DNA of 24,407 bases from Rhizophagus sp. LPA8_4_AMF (taxonomy: Eukaryota > Glomeromycota > Glomeromycetes > Glomerales > Glomeraceae), in contig JADRCO010000934.1 in NCBI GenBank assembly GCA_021464525.1, positions 1 through 24,407 of the forward strand, read 5' to 3'. Each line of letters opens with the position of its first letter. Position 1 is the first letter of the stretch. Positions 1-8,663 of this stretch are shown here, piece by piece. The notes beneath the pieces were generated by a model. It had not been told where the DNA came from, did not search any database, and was given only the letters and a program-made list of their open reading frames with translations. The translations under genes and the position numbers were made by a program.

Positions 1-530
1 ATGTGATTATATATAGAGGGAATTTTATTTAAAATAACTAATGATATCGTTCTACCAATTTGTGTGACAGTGATTATACTTATATCTGTGATTATAAAGA
101 AGGTGTTTTATTATTTAAAAAATCGGGCCCAGCCACCATGTGACTAAAGAGAAGGAAGTGACTATATATGGGGTGACTATAGAGGGGGTCGACTGTATTA
201 CAAAATCATTTCGAAAAAAAAGATATTTAAAAAAAGTTATGCCGTAAGTGGAAAGAAGGAATGAAAGGGGGAAATTGCATGAGTTACAGATAAAATCGCT
301 TAGTACTGTACATAACAATAGAATGTTCGGGCAATAATATTTAAAAATCGCTCTGTTAATTCACCATAATTTACTTAATTCAGTCTAATTCCGTTTATTT
401 TTACATACAAGGAAACGGTTTTACATATTTTATTTTTTGCACCTTTAATTATTATCAATAATAAATTTTTGTACTTTCAATATATCTTCGTATCTTTTTG
501 CTATATTTCATAGATTAAAATAGTTTACTT
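1..530. other. Left flank, partly duplicated elsewhere in window
   Basis: I see no gene here. Bases 1-190 carry several loose copies of a GTGATTATA / GTGACTATA word followed by purine-rich AGAGGG, like a degraded short tandem repeat. From about 194 to 390 the sequence matches 6477-6640 with many substitutions: both have GTATTACAAAAT, then AAATTGCATG with GGTTACAG or AGTTACAG, then TAGTACTGTACAT, then CTCTGTTAATTCACC. This is the downstream edge of the kinase duplication. Bases 391-530 have no counterpart in the other copy. The small ORF on the minus strand at 115-318 has no recognisable feature and is not called. Confidence 0.6.
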
Positions 531-546
531 AAAATTTGTTAGAGCG
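531..546. repeat. Left target-site duplication of the LINE
   Basis: AAAATTTGTTAGAGCG at 531-546 matches AAAATTTGTTAAAGCG at 3113-3128 in 15 of 16 positions. The two copies bracket the decayed LINE, and the right copy directly follows its poly(A) tract, as expected for target-primed reverse transcription. The exact left edge is uncertain because the first A residues can belong to either the target or the tail. Confidence 0.6.
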
Positions 547-929
547 ACGTAAATAATTGCTTATTTATACTGAATTTGAATAATATCATGTTGTTTATTT
601 ATTTATTATTTATTTATTTATGTCACATAGGAGGAATACAACGAAATATAAAACATTCAATTAAGAAATACATATTACAATAGACACCTTCATCAAGTAG
701 TAACTACTAGATCCTTGCTTGATAAGAGATTTAGGGTGACCCAACGAGGGCCACCCTAAACCCACCCTGTACCACCTACATCAGTAGGTATTTTTAGGTA
801 TTTGGGGCTGACTGCAGCGTATCAGGGGGTGAATAATATGTCGTTATGCGACCATGCTGATAATTATCCAAAGCATGTGATAAGAGGGGTAATGGAAATT
901 TCAGATATTTTAGGAAAAATGAATATAAT

Positions 930-1193
930 ATGCGGAAACAGCAATTGAAAAATAAAAGAGTTCTATTTTTGGATCAGCTGATTGAACATAATAAAGACAC
1001 TTTAATGAAATGGAGTCATTTTTGTGTAGAATCACAAAATAAAACAACAGGAATACAACCAAAATGGTATGATAGAATATTAAATATAGTATACAAAGAT
1101 GTAAAATCAGAAAACTACACGAAAAGTATATACTTACTTAATCAATCTGATGAAAAGATAATTTTAGATCATAACGATAAACGAAAAAGATAG
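930..1193 (+). pseudogene. LINE ORF fragment, region after the RT domain
   Basis: This 87-codon open stretch is all that stays in frame in the first half of the element. It contains FLDQLIEHNKDTLMKW and, further on, a G-x-x-PKWYDRIL segment. I associate this arrangement with the linker between reverse transcriptase and RNase H in LINE proteins of Glomeromycotina, but that is recall and was not searched. It ends in a run of basic residues and a stop. The following 800 bases carry scattered coding-like pieces in all three frames with many stops, which indicates old decay. It should not be annotated as an independent gene. Confidence 0.45.
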
Positions 1194-2183
1194 GAACTAC
1201 AGAACTATATAACGACATGGAATTCTGATAACGTATTAAAATTTGGAAGTCATAAGAAGTCTAAAAGAGTAAATCCGATGCAATAGGTACACATTATATA
1301 GTAAACAACAATTGTGAAGGTGATTGGGATAACTCATCATGGTTAATGAAATGTAAAGGATGTTAAGATAACATTTCAAGAAGAAATGAAGATGAGGAAT
1401 GTTTAATATATTTACCGTCAGAAGAAATTGCACGTCAAGTTAAATTTAGGAAAAAAAAGAGGACAGAACAACGAAGCTCTAATAAAACCGTTAGTTAATA
1501 AGAACAACATATGGGCAGAAGGTGATAAAGTAATTTAAGATAAAGATCAGATGTAGTGGATGTGTCACAAGAATGTATCAAATATTTGCGCACAATATAG
1601 ATTGGACAAACTTGATGGAGAATAAAGATGACCTGACAGAAATAGTATTAACATGTGCTAATATATCGAAATAGACAATAAATTAGAAAGTAATTTAAAG
1701 ACGTTTTATAGTAATGAATTTAAAATAGTAATGAAAATAAAAAAATATAGAGAGTTCATCAAAAGTATAAAATTAATGAATATATGGAGGAAATTAAAGG
1801 ATTAATAGTAGAGATAATTTTAGCATTAGTTATTATTACGAATGATAATGTGGTTATATAATAATTAAAAAAAGGATTGGGTAGTCAGATTAAAAACTTT
1901 TTAGATATAGAAAGTACGCGCAAAGAATTAGATAATAAGTATTACGTGTTATTAAAATGTTTGAAACTGGTGGTAGTAGAGAAAAATTTAACAATTAAAT
2001 TTTATGAAAAAGAACAAAAATTCGATATTGATTTTGAAATAAAATGAAAAAATAACTAAGGGAGGAAAGTAAAGAGTTATTAAATATTGGTATAAAGTGA
2101 CATAGTTTTATCGTTGACGAATTTAATATAAAATGGAATAATAAATATGATAATGATGGGACTTTCGTGGTTGGGCAAAAAAT

Positions 2184-2560
2184 TTGTCATACATAACAAA
2201 CAGAGCGGAAGTCATGGTGATAGATCAATTGTCAGATTTATTTGTTACTAATATGAGTTATTGTATTAATTGGGAAAAGTCTTTTAAATTGATCAAGAAT
2301 GAAATAGTTAACGTTAAATGGACGACGAATGAAAAAGATACTTTATGTAGAGCGTTTAGAATTAAAATTTCATGAAAACTTTACCAATATATAGTGTGCT
2401 TATAAAAAGAAATGTGTATGGTATTGACTCGTCGAAATGTGTTCGGTGTTATATTGAAGAAGAGACGTGGGATCATTTATGGATTTGCAGTAAAATGAGG
2501 AAGATGCAATTAATGAATGTGAATGTATTCCGGACGAGGACCTGCAGTTGAAACTAAAAG
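2184..2560 (+). pseudogene. LINE ORF fragment, C-terminal zinc knuckle
   Basis: Two pieces in different frames read as one protein end. The first (2184-2375) contains NWEKSFKLIKNEIVNVKW and CRAFRIKIS. Then a frameshift leads to KTLPIYSVLIKRN and, at 2438-2488, CVRCYIEEETWDHLWIC. The C-x2-C ... H-x3/4-C pattern preceded by an LP-x-x-LxxRN segment is the usual tail of many LINE ORF2 proteins, where it helps bind RNA. This is the strongest evidence that the surrounding 2.6 kb derives from a retrotransposon. The frame break means no functional product. Confidence 0.6.
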
Positions 2561-3075
2561 ATATAGTTTTGGATAAGTCGATAATATTTACGACAGAGAC
2601 GCGGTTTAATTAATGTTAAGATTATTAAACTGGGAAAGTACAATGAAGATGTTCAGAATATATTGAAACTGTGTGATTAATATTTGGTTAAGATAAGAAC
2701 GTTCATATGGAATATTAGATAATGTGAGTCGGTTATAGAATATGAAAAAGCGAGAGGTTTAATAAAATGGATAAAAGGAAATATTAATAAGCAATTATAG
2801 AATCTTGATACAGGGGACAGAATAAAACCACAAAATGTAGAAAAAAGAAAAGTAATTATAAAAAAAATTAAAATCAATAATACGGTAAATGGAAATTAGA
2901 TCGTTCAAAAAAAGTATGGAGTTATCAATACATTAGCGATATACATAATTCTTGTAATTTATTACTTCATGGGAAAAAATAAAAGAAGGAGAAAGTAAAT
3001 AGATTAGATTAGTTTATTTTATTTTCAAATTCTATGTATATTTTGTTTTTATTTTATGTTCTTAATCATTTAATC

Positions 3076-3116
3076 AATAAAATACTTCGTTTACCATTAA
3101 AAAAAAAAAAAAAAAA
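3076..3116 (+). terminator. LINE polyadenylation signal and poly(A) tail
   Basis: AATAAA at 3076-3081 is followed 17 bases later by 18 consecutive A residues (3099-3116). Signal plus A-tail at the 3' end, with the target-site repeat directly after it, marks the end of a reverse-transcribed element. Confidence 0.65.
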
Positions 3117-3128
3117 TTTGTTAAAGCG

Positions 3129-3596
3129 TATTTAAAATAAAAAATTAAAAAAAAAAAAAAAAATTAAATCATATCACTTGACATTCTTGACATTATGTAA
3201 TAATTCTTATAATTTGCTTAAGTGTAAAATTTAGAAAATCACCATAACTTACGATTAACAAAAATTAATCAATCATTCAATGCAAAGTAAATTTTAATTT
3301 CAACAAAATTTATAATAGAAATTCGGATAAGCTTTAATATCCTTTTGAATTACCTCTTTTACAAATATATTCAATACAATATAACTGATTAAATAATAAA
3401 CTTGATTATATATATTCATAAAGTTATTCTAGTAAAAAAAAACTATCCTCGTTCCTTTAATTTTATCGTAAATAAGTAATAAATTAACATATTTAGTTAC
3501 AAATTTTTGATACGATTTATTTAGTTATCGCTATCCATCTAGTATTTTAAAAATTAAAATAACGAGTTAGTTTATTTTACATCAAAAAAATAAATA
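3129..3596. other. 3' flank of kinase pseudogene, homologous to 6640-7089
   Basis: No gene is seen. From about 3176 the DNA aligns with 6640 onward. Shared pieces include CATTATGTAATAATTCTTAT against TATTATGTAATAATCCTTAT, AACAAAAATTAATCAATC, ATTCGGATAAGCTTT against ATCCGGATAAGCTTT, and TTTTTGATACGATTTATTTAG. Two A-rich runs lie just after the LINE insertion point. The stretch is non-coding DNA carried along in the kinase duplication. Confidence 0.6.
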
Positions 3597-4440
3597 TTAT
3601 AACATAGTACATAGTAAATATTTACCCTCTAATTTTGACGTGCTAGGAACTTCTAAGTCAATCAATTGAGAGTCTTGACAATCTATTTAAGATAAATAAA
3701 ATTATTTGTCATTTTAATTATTTTATAAAAATTCAAAAAATAATATAAAACACAGTACCTTTATTATCTTCTTCATTAAGATATGTAGTAGCAATAAAAA
3801 ATGAATTAATGGGTTTTTACAAATTTTTAAATGTAAATGCCCTACTAGTGTAAATAGCATCAGGGTCTATTTCACATAAAGTTGAAATATTTTGTATTTC
3901 TTTATCAGCTTCTTCAAATACAGCTTCAAGTTCTTCTCCTTTATATCCATATTCTTCATTATCCATATAATAATACCAACAATATAATATTTCTCTTAAT
4001 TCATTGGCTGTTGGTCTTTGATCTGGATTAGCATTCATACATCTATGAGCTAATTTCTTATAAATTTCAGGGGTTCCCTTTCCAAATTTTGGTCTAAGTC
4101 CATTACATATTTCTAATGCTAAGCCAGTATCATGTTTTCTTTCATGGAAAGGAGGTTTTCCGGATGATAATTCAGCCATAATTACACCAAAACTATAAAT
4201 ATCAGAAGACAATGTATATGGTTCTCCATTTAAAACTTCTGGAGCAATATATGACAACACACCAACTATTTTATATTCTGGTTTTTGTTCATTTGATGGT
4301 CTGGATAAACCAAAATCTGAAATATAAAAAGAAGTATCACTATCTGATAACATATTTCCACTATGAAAGTCTTTATGAAAATATCCTAATGAATGTAAAT
4401 TATCAAGTTCCAGTGCTGCACCAAATAAATACCAAACTTT
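3597..4440 (-). pseudogene. Kinase pseudogene, copy A (lacks N-lobe)
   Basis: This is a close copy of the kinase gene at 7090-8663, in the same orientation. The readable part starts at about 4440 (KVWYLFGAALELDNLH) and keeps the HKD catalytic-loop motif (HRD in copy B), the DFG motif (SDFGLS), the APE motif (YIAPEVL) and the C-lobe to about residue 178 of the open piece. The entire N-lobe, with start codon, glycine loop and ATP-binding lysine, is missing. At 4441-4449 the sequence jumps to DNA that lies upstream of the start codon in copy B. A second lesion is an in-frame TAA at 3817-3819, where copy B reads TCA. The final intron (3683-3758) and last exon (DCQDSQLIDLEVPSTSKLEG, from 3682 to stop at 3597) are still recognisable. 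It cannot encode an active kinase. An ORF starting at the internal Met at 4353 exists, but nothing suggests it is used. Confidence 0.85.
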
Positions 4441-4539
4441 CTCTCACTAATGTAACTAACTGAATTTGGACTAACAAAATCTACGGAGACTGTCGTACTA
4501 AAATGTACAACGTACCTTTGATCGTGAAACTTTTGAATA

Positions 4540-4670
4540 CAGTAGCCCAAATATTTTTCGAAGTCATGTGACAACAAACTATGAAAAATGATCATTGATC
4601 TTCAATCCTGTAAATTTTCATAGTTGGTTGTCACATGACTTCGAAAATATTTGGTGTAGGTTACTTACTG
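4540..4670. mobile_element. 131-bp MITE with TA target duplication
   Basis: The arms at 4547-4587 and 4615-4654 are inverted copies of about 40 bp with one single-base indel and one mismatch (core TTCGAAGTCATGTGACAAC). The outermost bases are CAGTA on the left and TACTG on the right, flanked by TA at 4538-4539 and 4671-4672, as in Tc1/mariner-type elements. The corresponding place in kinase copy B (near 8858) reads GTGAATAATAAAT with no such sequence, so it looks like the empty site. The element has no coding capacity. Confidence 0.75.
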
Positions 4671-5131
4671 TATATACTAGATTATAAGAATTTTTTATAA
4701 CGAAATTTCTCAACAATTCAATACTAATATTCTACGATAAAATTTGTAAAATAGTAGAATACTTACCCATACAAACATTTACCATATATAAAAAATAATT
4801 TAGCTGAACGAAACAAATCTATTACTTTTCAACAAATAATCCTAATAAATAGGATTAAGTAAAATTGTAGTTTCAAGTGAATTTTGCTATTTCAGTTTCT
4901 TTAATATTAAAATTTTACAGTTGAGCGTTGAGTTAAATATGTTGTTATATAATATTAAATAAACGAATACTTAAGAATTTGAGTAACATTTTTTTCATAA
5001 TTTTCTATATCTAAGCGTAAAAATTAGCGTACTTTTATACGGAGCTTTATAAATAAATGTAATGTTATAACGTTTATTAGCGTTATGAATTGCTAAGGAA
5101 CTATTATTTAGTAAAAGAAAATTGCTACGTA
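4671..5131. other. Upstream duplicated flank, no gene
   Basis: Up to about 4850 this aligns with 8860-8970; both contain AGAATACTTACC followed by ATACAAACATTTA. Weaker patches of similarity continue to about 5060 against 9185 (CAGTTTCTTTAATATTA, and GGAGCTTTATAAATA against GGAACTTTATAAATA). This sets the upstream limit of the kinase duplication. No ORF, RNA gene or further repeat is supported. Confidence 0.5.
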
Positions 5132-5484
5132 TCACCACTGGTGGTCAGCACCAGTGTCACGTGACTTCGCATATATAATAATTTGTCACCCCGCGTCACA
5201 CCCTCTAGTTTTTCATTTTTACTATTTATTCTAGGGACTTAGAATTTTTTCAGTTAAAAAATACCTATCCGTCACACCTTTATTTATCACGCACTTAATT
5301 TCGCCCAAATTTTATAATTCTGGCCAAAATATCCTTTTTTGGATATTATGTAACGTTACACAACCCAAAAAAGGCAATTTTGTTTCCCATCAAAATTGGG
5401 AAATAGGTTGTACAAACGTCCAAAAAAGGAAATTTTTTATGTAGATCATTAATTTGTACTACTGGTGTTGACCACCAGTGGTGG
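5132..5484. mobile_element. 353-bp inverted-repeat element (MITE-like)
   Basis: The two ends are inverted copies over about 24 bp with two mismatches: CACCACTGGTGGTCAGCACC on the left, and the complement of GGTGTTGACCACCAGTGGTG on the right. Each end also folds on itself (CACTGGTG-GTCAG-CACCAGTG and ACTGGTG-TTGAC-CACCAGT), so the termini are hairpins. TA dinucleotides flank it at 5130-5131 and 5485-5486. The interior is non-coding and contains CCAAAAAAGG-type words in both orientations. It looks like a non-autonomous DNA transposon; the superfamily is unknown. Confidence 0.65.
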
Positions 5485-5654
5485 TAAATAGTAAACTTCT
5501 TAGTAAAAACATGAACAAACATCAACAAATTGGCTTATATTCTTCGGTTTATAATAATTATTTGCGAATCTTTATAAAGTAATTCACTATAAAAAAGCTC
5601 CTCAAAGAGCTTCATTAAAATTTCTGTGCTATAACATTAGAGTGGTATCGGGAC

Positions 5655-5820
5655 TTTTCGCCGAAATTCATTTCACCGAAACTTATTTCGCCGAGAAGAT
5701 ATTTCACCGAAGGGATATTTCGCCGAAAGGTTCACCGAATTCCATTTCGCAGAAGCCATTTTTCGAATGGACACTTTGTCGAATGGATATTTTGCCGAAT
5801 GGACATTTCGCCGAAAAATT
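5655..5820 (+). repeat. Tandem array, about 11 units of TTTCGCCGAA-type repeat
   Basis: Units of 13-16 bp share the core TTTC(G/A)CCGAA followed by a variable ATTCA, GGGATA or TGGACA tail. About eleven units can be counted; those near the right end drift to TTTGTCGAATGGATA. GC content is far above the surroundings. Confidence 0.75.
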
Positions 5821-6149
5821 ATTCATTCCATTCAGTTATTTTGTTGTTTTTATACTAAATACATCATAAAGAAATCTTTTCTAGAAAAATTTTTGAATTA
5901 GATGATTTTTTATTACTTTATCTCGTTATTTTTATAATACATTAATCTTTTTTTTACTTATTTTTTCGTGAATAAATGTTTTTAGGAAAATACAATTATT
6001 TATTTATTGCTTAACAATTAATATTAGTTACTTAAAAGTTAAAGTGATAATATCCTGGAAAAAAAAAATCTCTAAAAACAATTTAATTTTTATTTTCATT
6101 GCGCGATGAATTTTTTTTATAAAAATATTAATTACTCCCATTTTCTCCA

Positions 6150-6237
6150 TTTGGTGAAATGGATGTTTCGGTGAAATATAAAATGTACTTTCGGCGAAAC
6201 GTCCCTTCAGTAAAACATCCCTTCGGCGAAATGTACC
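6150..6237 (-). repeat. Inverted partner array, about 5 units
   Basis: TTTGGTGAAATGGATG, TTTCGGTGAAATATA, TTTCGGCGAAACGTCC, CTTCAGTAAAACATCC and CTTCGGCGAAATGTAC follow one another. Read on the minus strand they give the same TTTCGCCGAA core as the array at 5655-5820. Confidence 0.75.
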
Positions 6238-6250
6238 GTAAGTCCGTAAC

Positions 6251-7089
6251 CCATTAGAGCAGTATTAGAAATTTCCCATTGTTTGATCTTAGTTTTTTTT
6301 CTAATAAATATATATACAGTACATATCGCTCAAAATTAAAATCGTAACAGACAAACAGCATTATAAAATTATGAAATTTTCAGACTTCACTCAAATTAGC
6401 TATATACTAGGTAAATGGGTTCCGTCCGCTAATGTAAATACAGTAATTCTAAATCACGTGCTACAAATAAAAATAAGTATTACAAAATTGTTTCTAATTC
6501 AAAAAGGGATTAAGACGTAAATGGAAGAAAGGGAAAATTGCATGGGTTACAGATCAAAATTGTCTAGTACTGTACATATAATATTATCAATAAAATCTCT
6601 GTTAATTCACCTTAATTTACTTGATTCAGTCCTCTCTTGATATTATGTAATAATCCTTATCATTGCTTTATATAAAATTCAAATAAGAAAGAAAATTTCT
6701 TAATCACCATAACCTATAATTAACAAAAATTAATCAATCGCTCAATGCAAACTCAATAGCATTTTTTATTTTTTTTTTTTTAATTTCAACTAATTTATAA
6801 TAGAAATCCGGATAAGCTTTTACTTTTTGTAGTATTTATTACAAGACGAATTACCTCTTTTACAAACTAATATCTTTAAATACAATATAACTATTTACTT
6901 AAATAATAAACTTGATATAATCATAAAGTGATTGTAGTAAAATGTTCTTATTTCTTTAATTTTATCGTAAATAAATATATATAATAGTTAGAAAATTTTT
7001 GATACGATTTATTTAGTTATCGCTATCTCCATCTAGTATTATAAAAATTAAATTAAAGCGTTAGTTATTTTACATCAAAAAAATAAATA
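6251..7089. other. 3' flank of intact kinase gene
   Basis: No gene is seen. Bases 6477-6640 match 194-390, and 6640-7089 match about 3176-3596, so this is the copy-B version of the duplicated downstream DNA without the LINE. Bases 6251-6476 have no partner in the window. A TA-CAGTAC word at 6315-6322 and GTACTG-TA at 6567-6574 could be the ends of another small TA-flanked element, but the arms are too short to call. Confidence 0.5.
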
Positions 7090-8663
7090 TTATAAATGCA
7101 GTACATAGTAAATATATTTACCCTCTAATTTTGACGTGCTAGGAACTTCTAAATCAATCAATTGAGAATCTTGACAATCTATTAAAACAACTAATTATTT
7201 TAATTATTTTTATAAAAATTTAAAAAAATAATATAGAACACATTACCTTCATTATCTTCTTCATTAAGATATTTAGTAGCAATAAAAGATGAATTGATGG
7301 GTTTTGATAAATCTTTAAATGTAAATACCCTACTAGTATAAATAGCATCAGGATCTTTTTCACATAAAGTTGAAATATTTTGTATTTCTTTATCAGCTTC
7401 TTCAAATACAGCTTTAACTTCTTCACTTTTATATCCATATTTTTCATAATCCCTAAAATCCCAATAATTCAAATAATTATACCAACAATATAATATTCCT
7501 TTTAATTCATTGACTGTTGGTCTTTGATTTGGATTAGCATTCATACATCTATGAGCTAATTTCTTATAAATTTCAGGGGTTCCCTTTCCAAATTTTGGTC
7601 TGAGTCCATTACATATTTCTAATGCTAAGCTATTATCATGTTTTCTTTCATGAAAAGGAGGTTTTCCAGATGATACTTCAGCCATAATTATACCAAAACT
7701 ATAAATATCAGAAGATAATGTATATGGTTCTCCATTTAAAACTTCTGGAGCAATATATGGCAACACACCATATATTTTATTATCTAATTTTTGTTCATTT
7801 GATGGTCCTGATAATCCAAAATCTGATATATAAGATTCTCGACCAATATTTAATATATTTCCACTATGAAAATCTCTATGAAAATATCCTAATTCATGTA
7901 ACTTTTCAAGGTCCATTGCTGAAGTATATAAATATCCAATTTTAACAATCCATAAAATTTTGTTAAAATTGCTTGAAAGAACATTTCTCAAATTTCCACT
8001 ACATACTTGCATAACCATTATAATTTCTTCAGTTTCTGGGTCTTTAGTTATTCCATAAAATTTTAAAGAACTACTTTGTAAGCAATTTAATTTCCAATGT
8101 GTTTTAAGCTATTATTCAAATTAAAATAAATTAAATAAGTTTTAAAAGTATTAAATTATAAACAAATAATTCATGTGAAAAAATACCTCATTATAAAAAT
8201 CATCTGACATATTCTGTGATCCATTTAGCCTTTTCAAAGCAACTTGTATGGATTCAGGTTCTTTTTTTATCAAATTTCCATCATCTTGTTTAATGTATTT
8301 TGCTATACCATCAATCCAAGTTGCAGAATACACTTTTGCAAATCCACCTTCACCTATTTGTTTCATATCTTTAAATCTATCAAATGGAACCCATTCAAGA
8401 AATGATGGATAATATTTACCATCATTTCTATTATAATATTTACTTGCATTATAAATCGTATCCTTGATAAAATTATCAATATCATCATTTCCACTGGTCC
8501 ATCCTTCAATTATGCAACGAGGAACACATTCTTTACACCAAAATTTTTTATTATCTGGGTCATAACAGTTATCATGATTAATTTTTACCGAAATAGAATT
8601 TTTATCAGAGATATTTAATTCATTAAAATCAGATACTACTTGCGTTTCACTATCAAAACTCAT
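7090..8663 (-). CDS. Protein kinase, Rhizophagus-type TKL family (copy B)
   Basis: This is probably a cytosolic Ser/Thr or dual-specificity kinase of the large expansion found in Glomeromycotina. Three exons are proposed: 8663-8187, 8108-7247 and 7178-7090, with GT-AG introns of 78 and 68 bp that restore frame, giving 474 residues. Residues 33-50 hold four cysteines (CYDPDNKKFWCKEC ... C), followed by WTSGNDDIDNFIK, a signature I know from this family. The kinase domain runs from about 95 to 350: glycine loop IGEGGFAKV (103-111), VALK lysine K144, HRDFHSGN (236-243), DFG (255-257), APE (279-281) and SSDIYSFG. The tail ends in DCQDSQLIDLEVPSTSKLEG before a divergent last few residues, so a further intron at GAG|GTAAAT is possible. 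All key catalytic residues are present. The start is the first ATG of exon 1. A broken duplicate lies at 3597-4440. Confidence 0.88.

Larger units (their letters stand above)
547..3112 (+). mobile_element. Decayed non-LTR (LINE-type) retrotransposon
   Basis: The element is oriented on the plus strand. It ends in an AATAAA signal at 3076-3081 and a run of A at 3099-3116, and is flanked by a 16-bp near-perfect direct repeat (531-546 and 3113-3128). Coding traces are broken into short frames: a segment at 930-1193 containing FLDQLIEHNKDTLMKW, and a C-terminal CCHC-like knuckle at 2438-2488 (CVRC, then H and C). I do not see the reverse transcriptase domain with its F/Y-A-D-D box, so the copy is internally deleted or too decayed to read. 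A GC-rich hairpin near 731-759 (TTAGGGTG ... CACCCTAA) lies in its 5' part and may be untranslated sequence. It was probably inserted downstream of kinase copy A. Function is lost. Confidence 0.65.
5640..6250. mobile_element. Foldback-like element with tandem-repeat termini
   Basis: A left array (5655-5820) and a right array (6150-6237) are built from the same 15-16 bp motif in opposite orientations, enclosing about 330 bp of plain A+T-rich DNA. The outermost bases are loosely complementary: GGTATCGGGAC at the left edge, and the complement of GTCCGTAACC at the right. Long inverted termini made of subrepeats are the mark of foldback elements. The ORF at 5642-5869 is only the translation of the repeat and is not a gene. 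Confidence 0.55.

Noticed and set aside
115..318. 67-codon ORF on the minus strand
   Set aside because: Low-complexity hydrophobic translation of A+T-rich DNA that includes part of the duplicated flank; no matching frame is kept in the other copy.
4212..4595. Overlapping ORFs on both strands around kinase copy A
   Set aside because: They are antisense shadows of the kinase pseudogene or read into the MITE inverted repeat.
5642..5869. 75-codon ORF across the TTTCGCCGAA array
   Set aside because: The peptide (HFAE, YFAE, DISPKG) is simply the translated tandem repeat and starts at GTG.
6317..6572. Possible TA-flanked element with CAGTAC...GTACTG ends
   Set aside because: Only six terminal bases pair, and half of it is shared with 194-310 while the other half is not, so the boundaries do not behave as one element.
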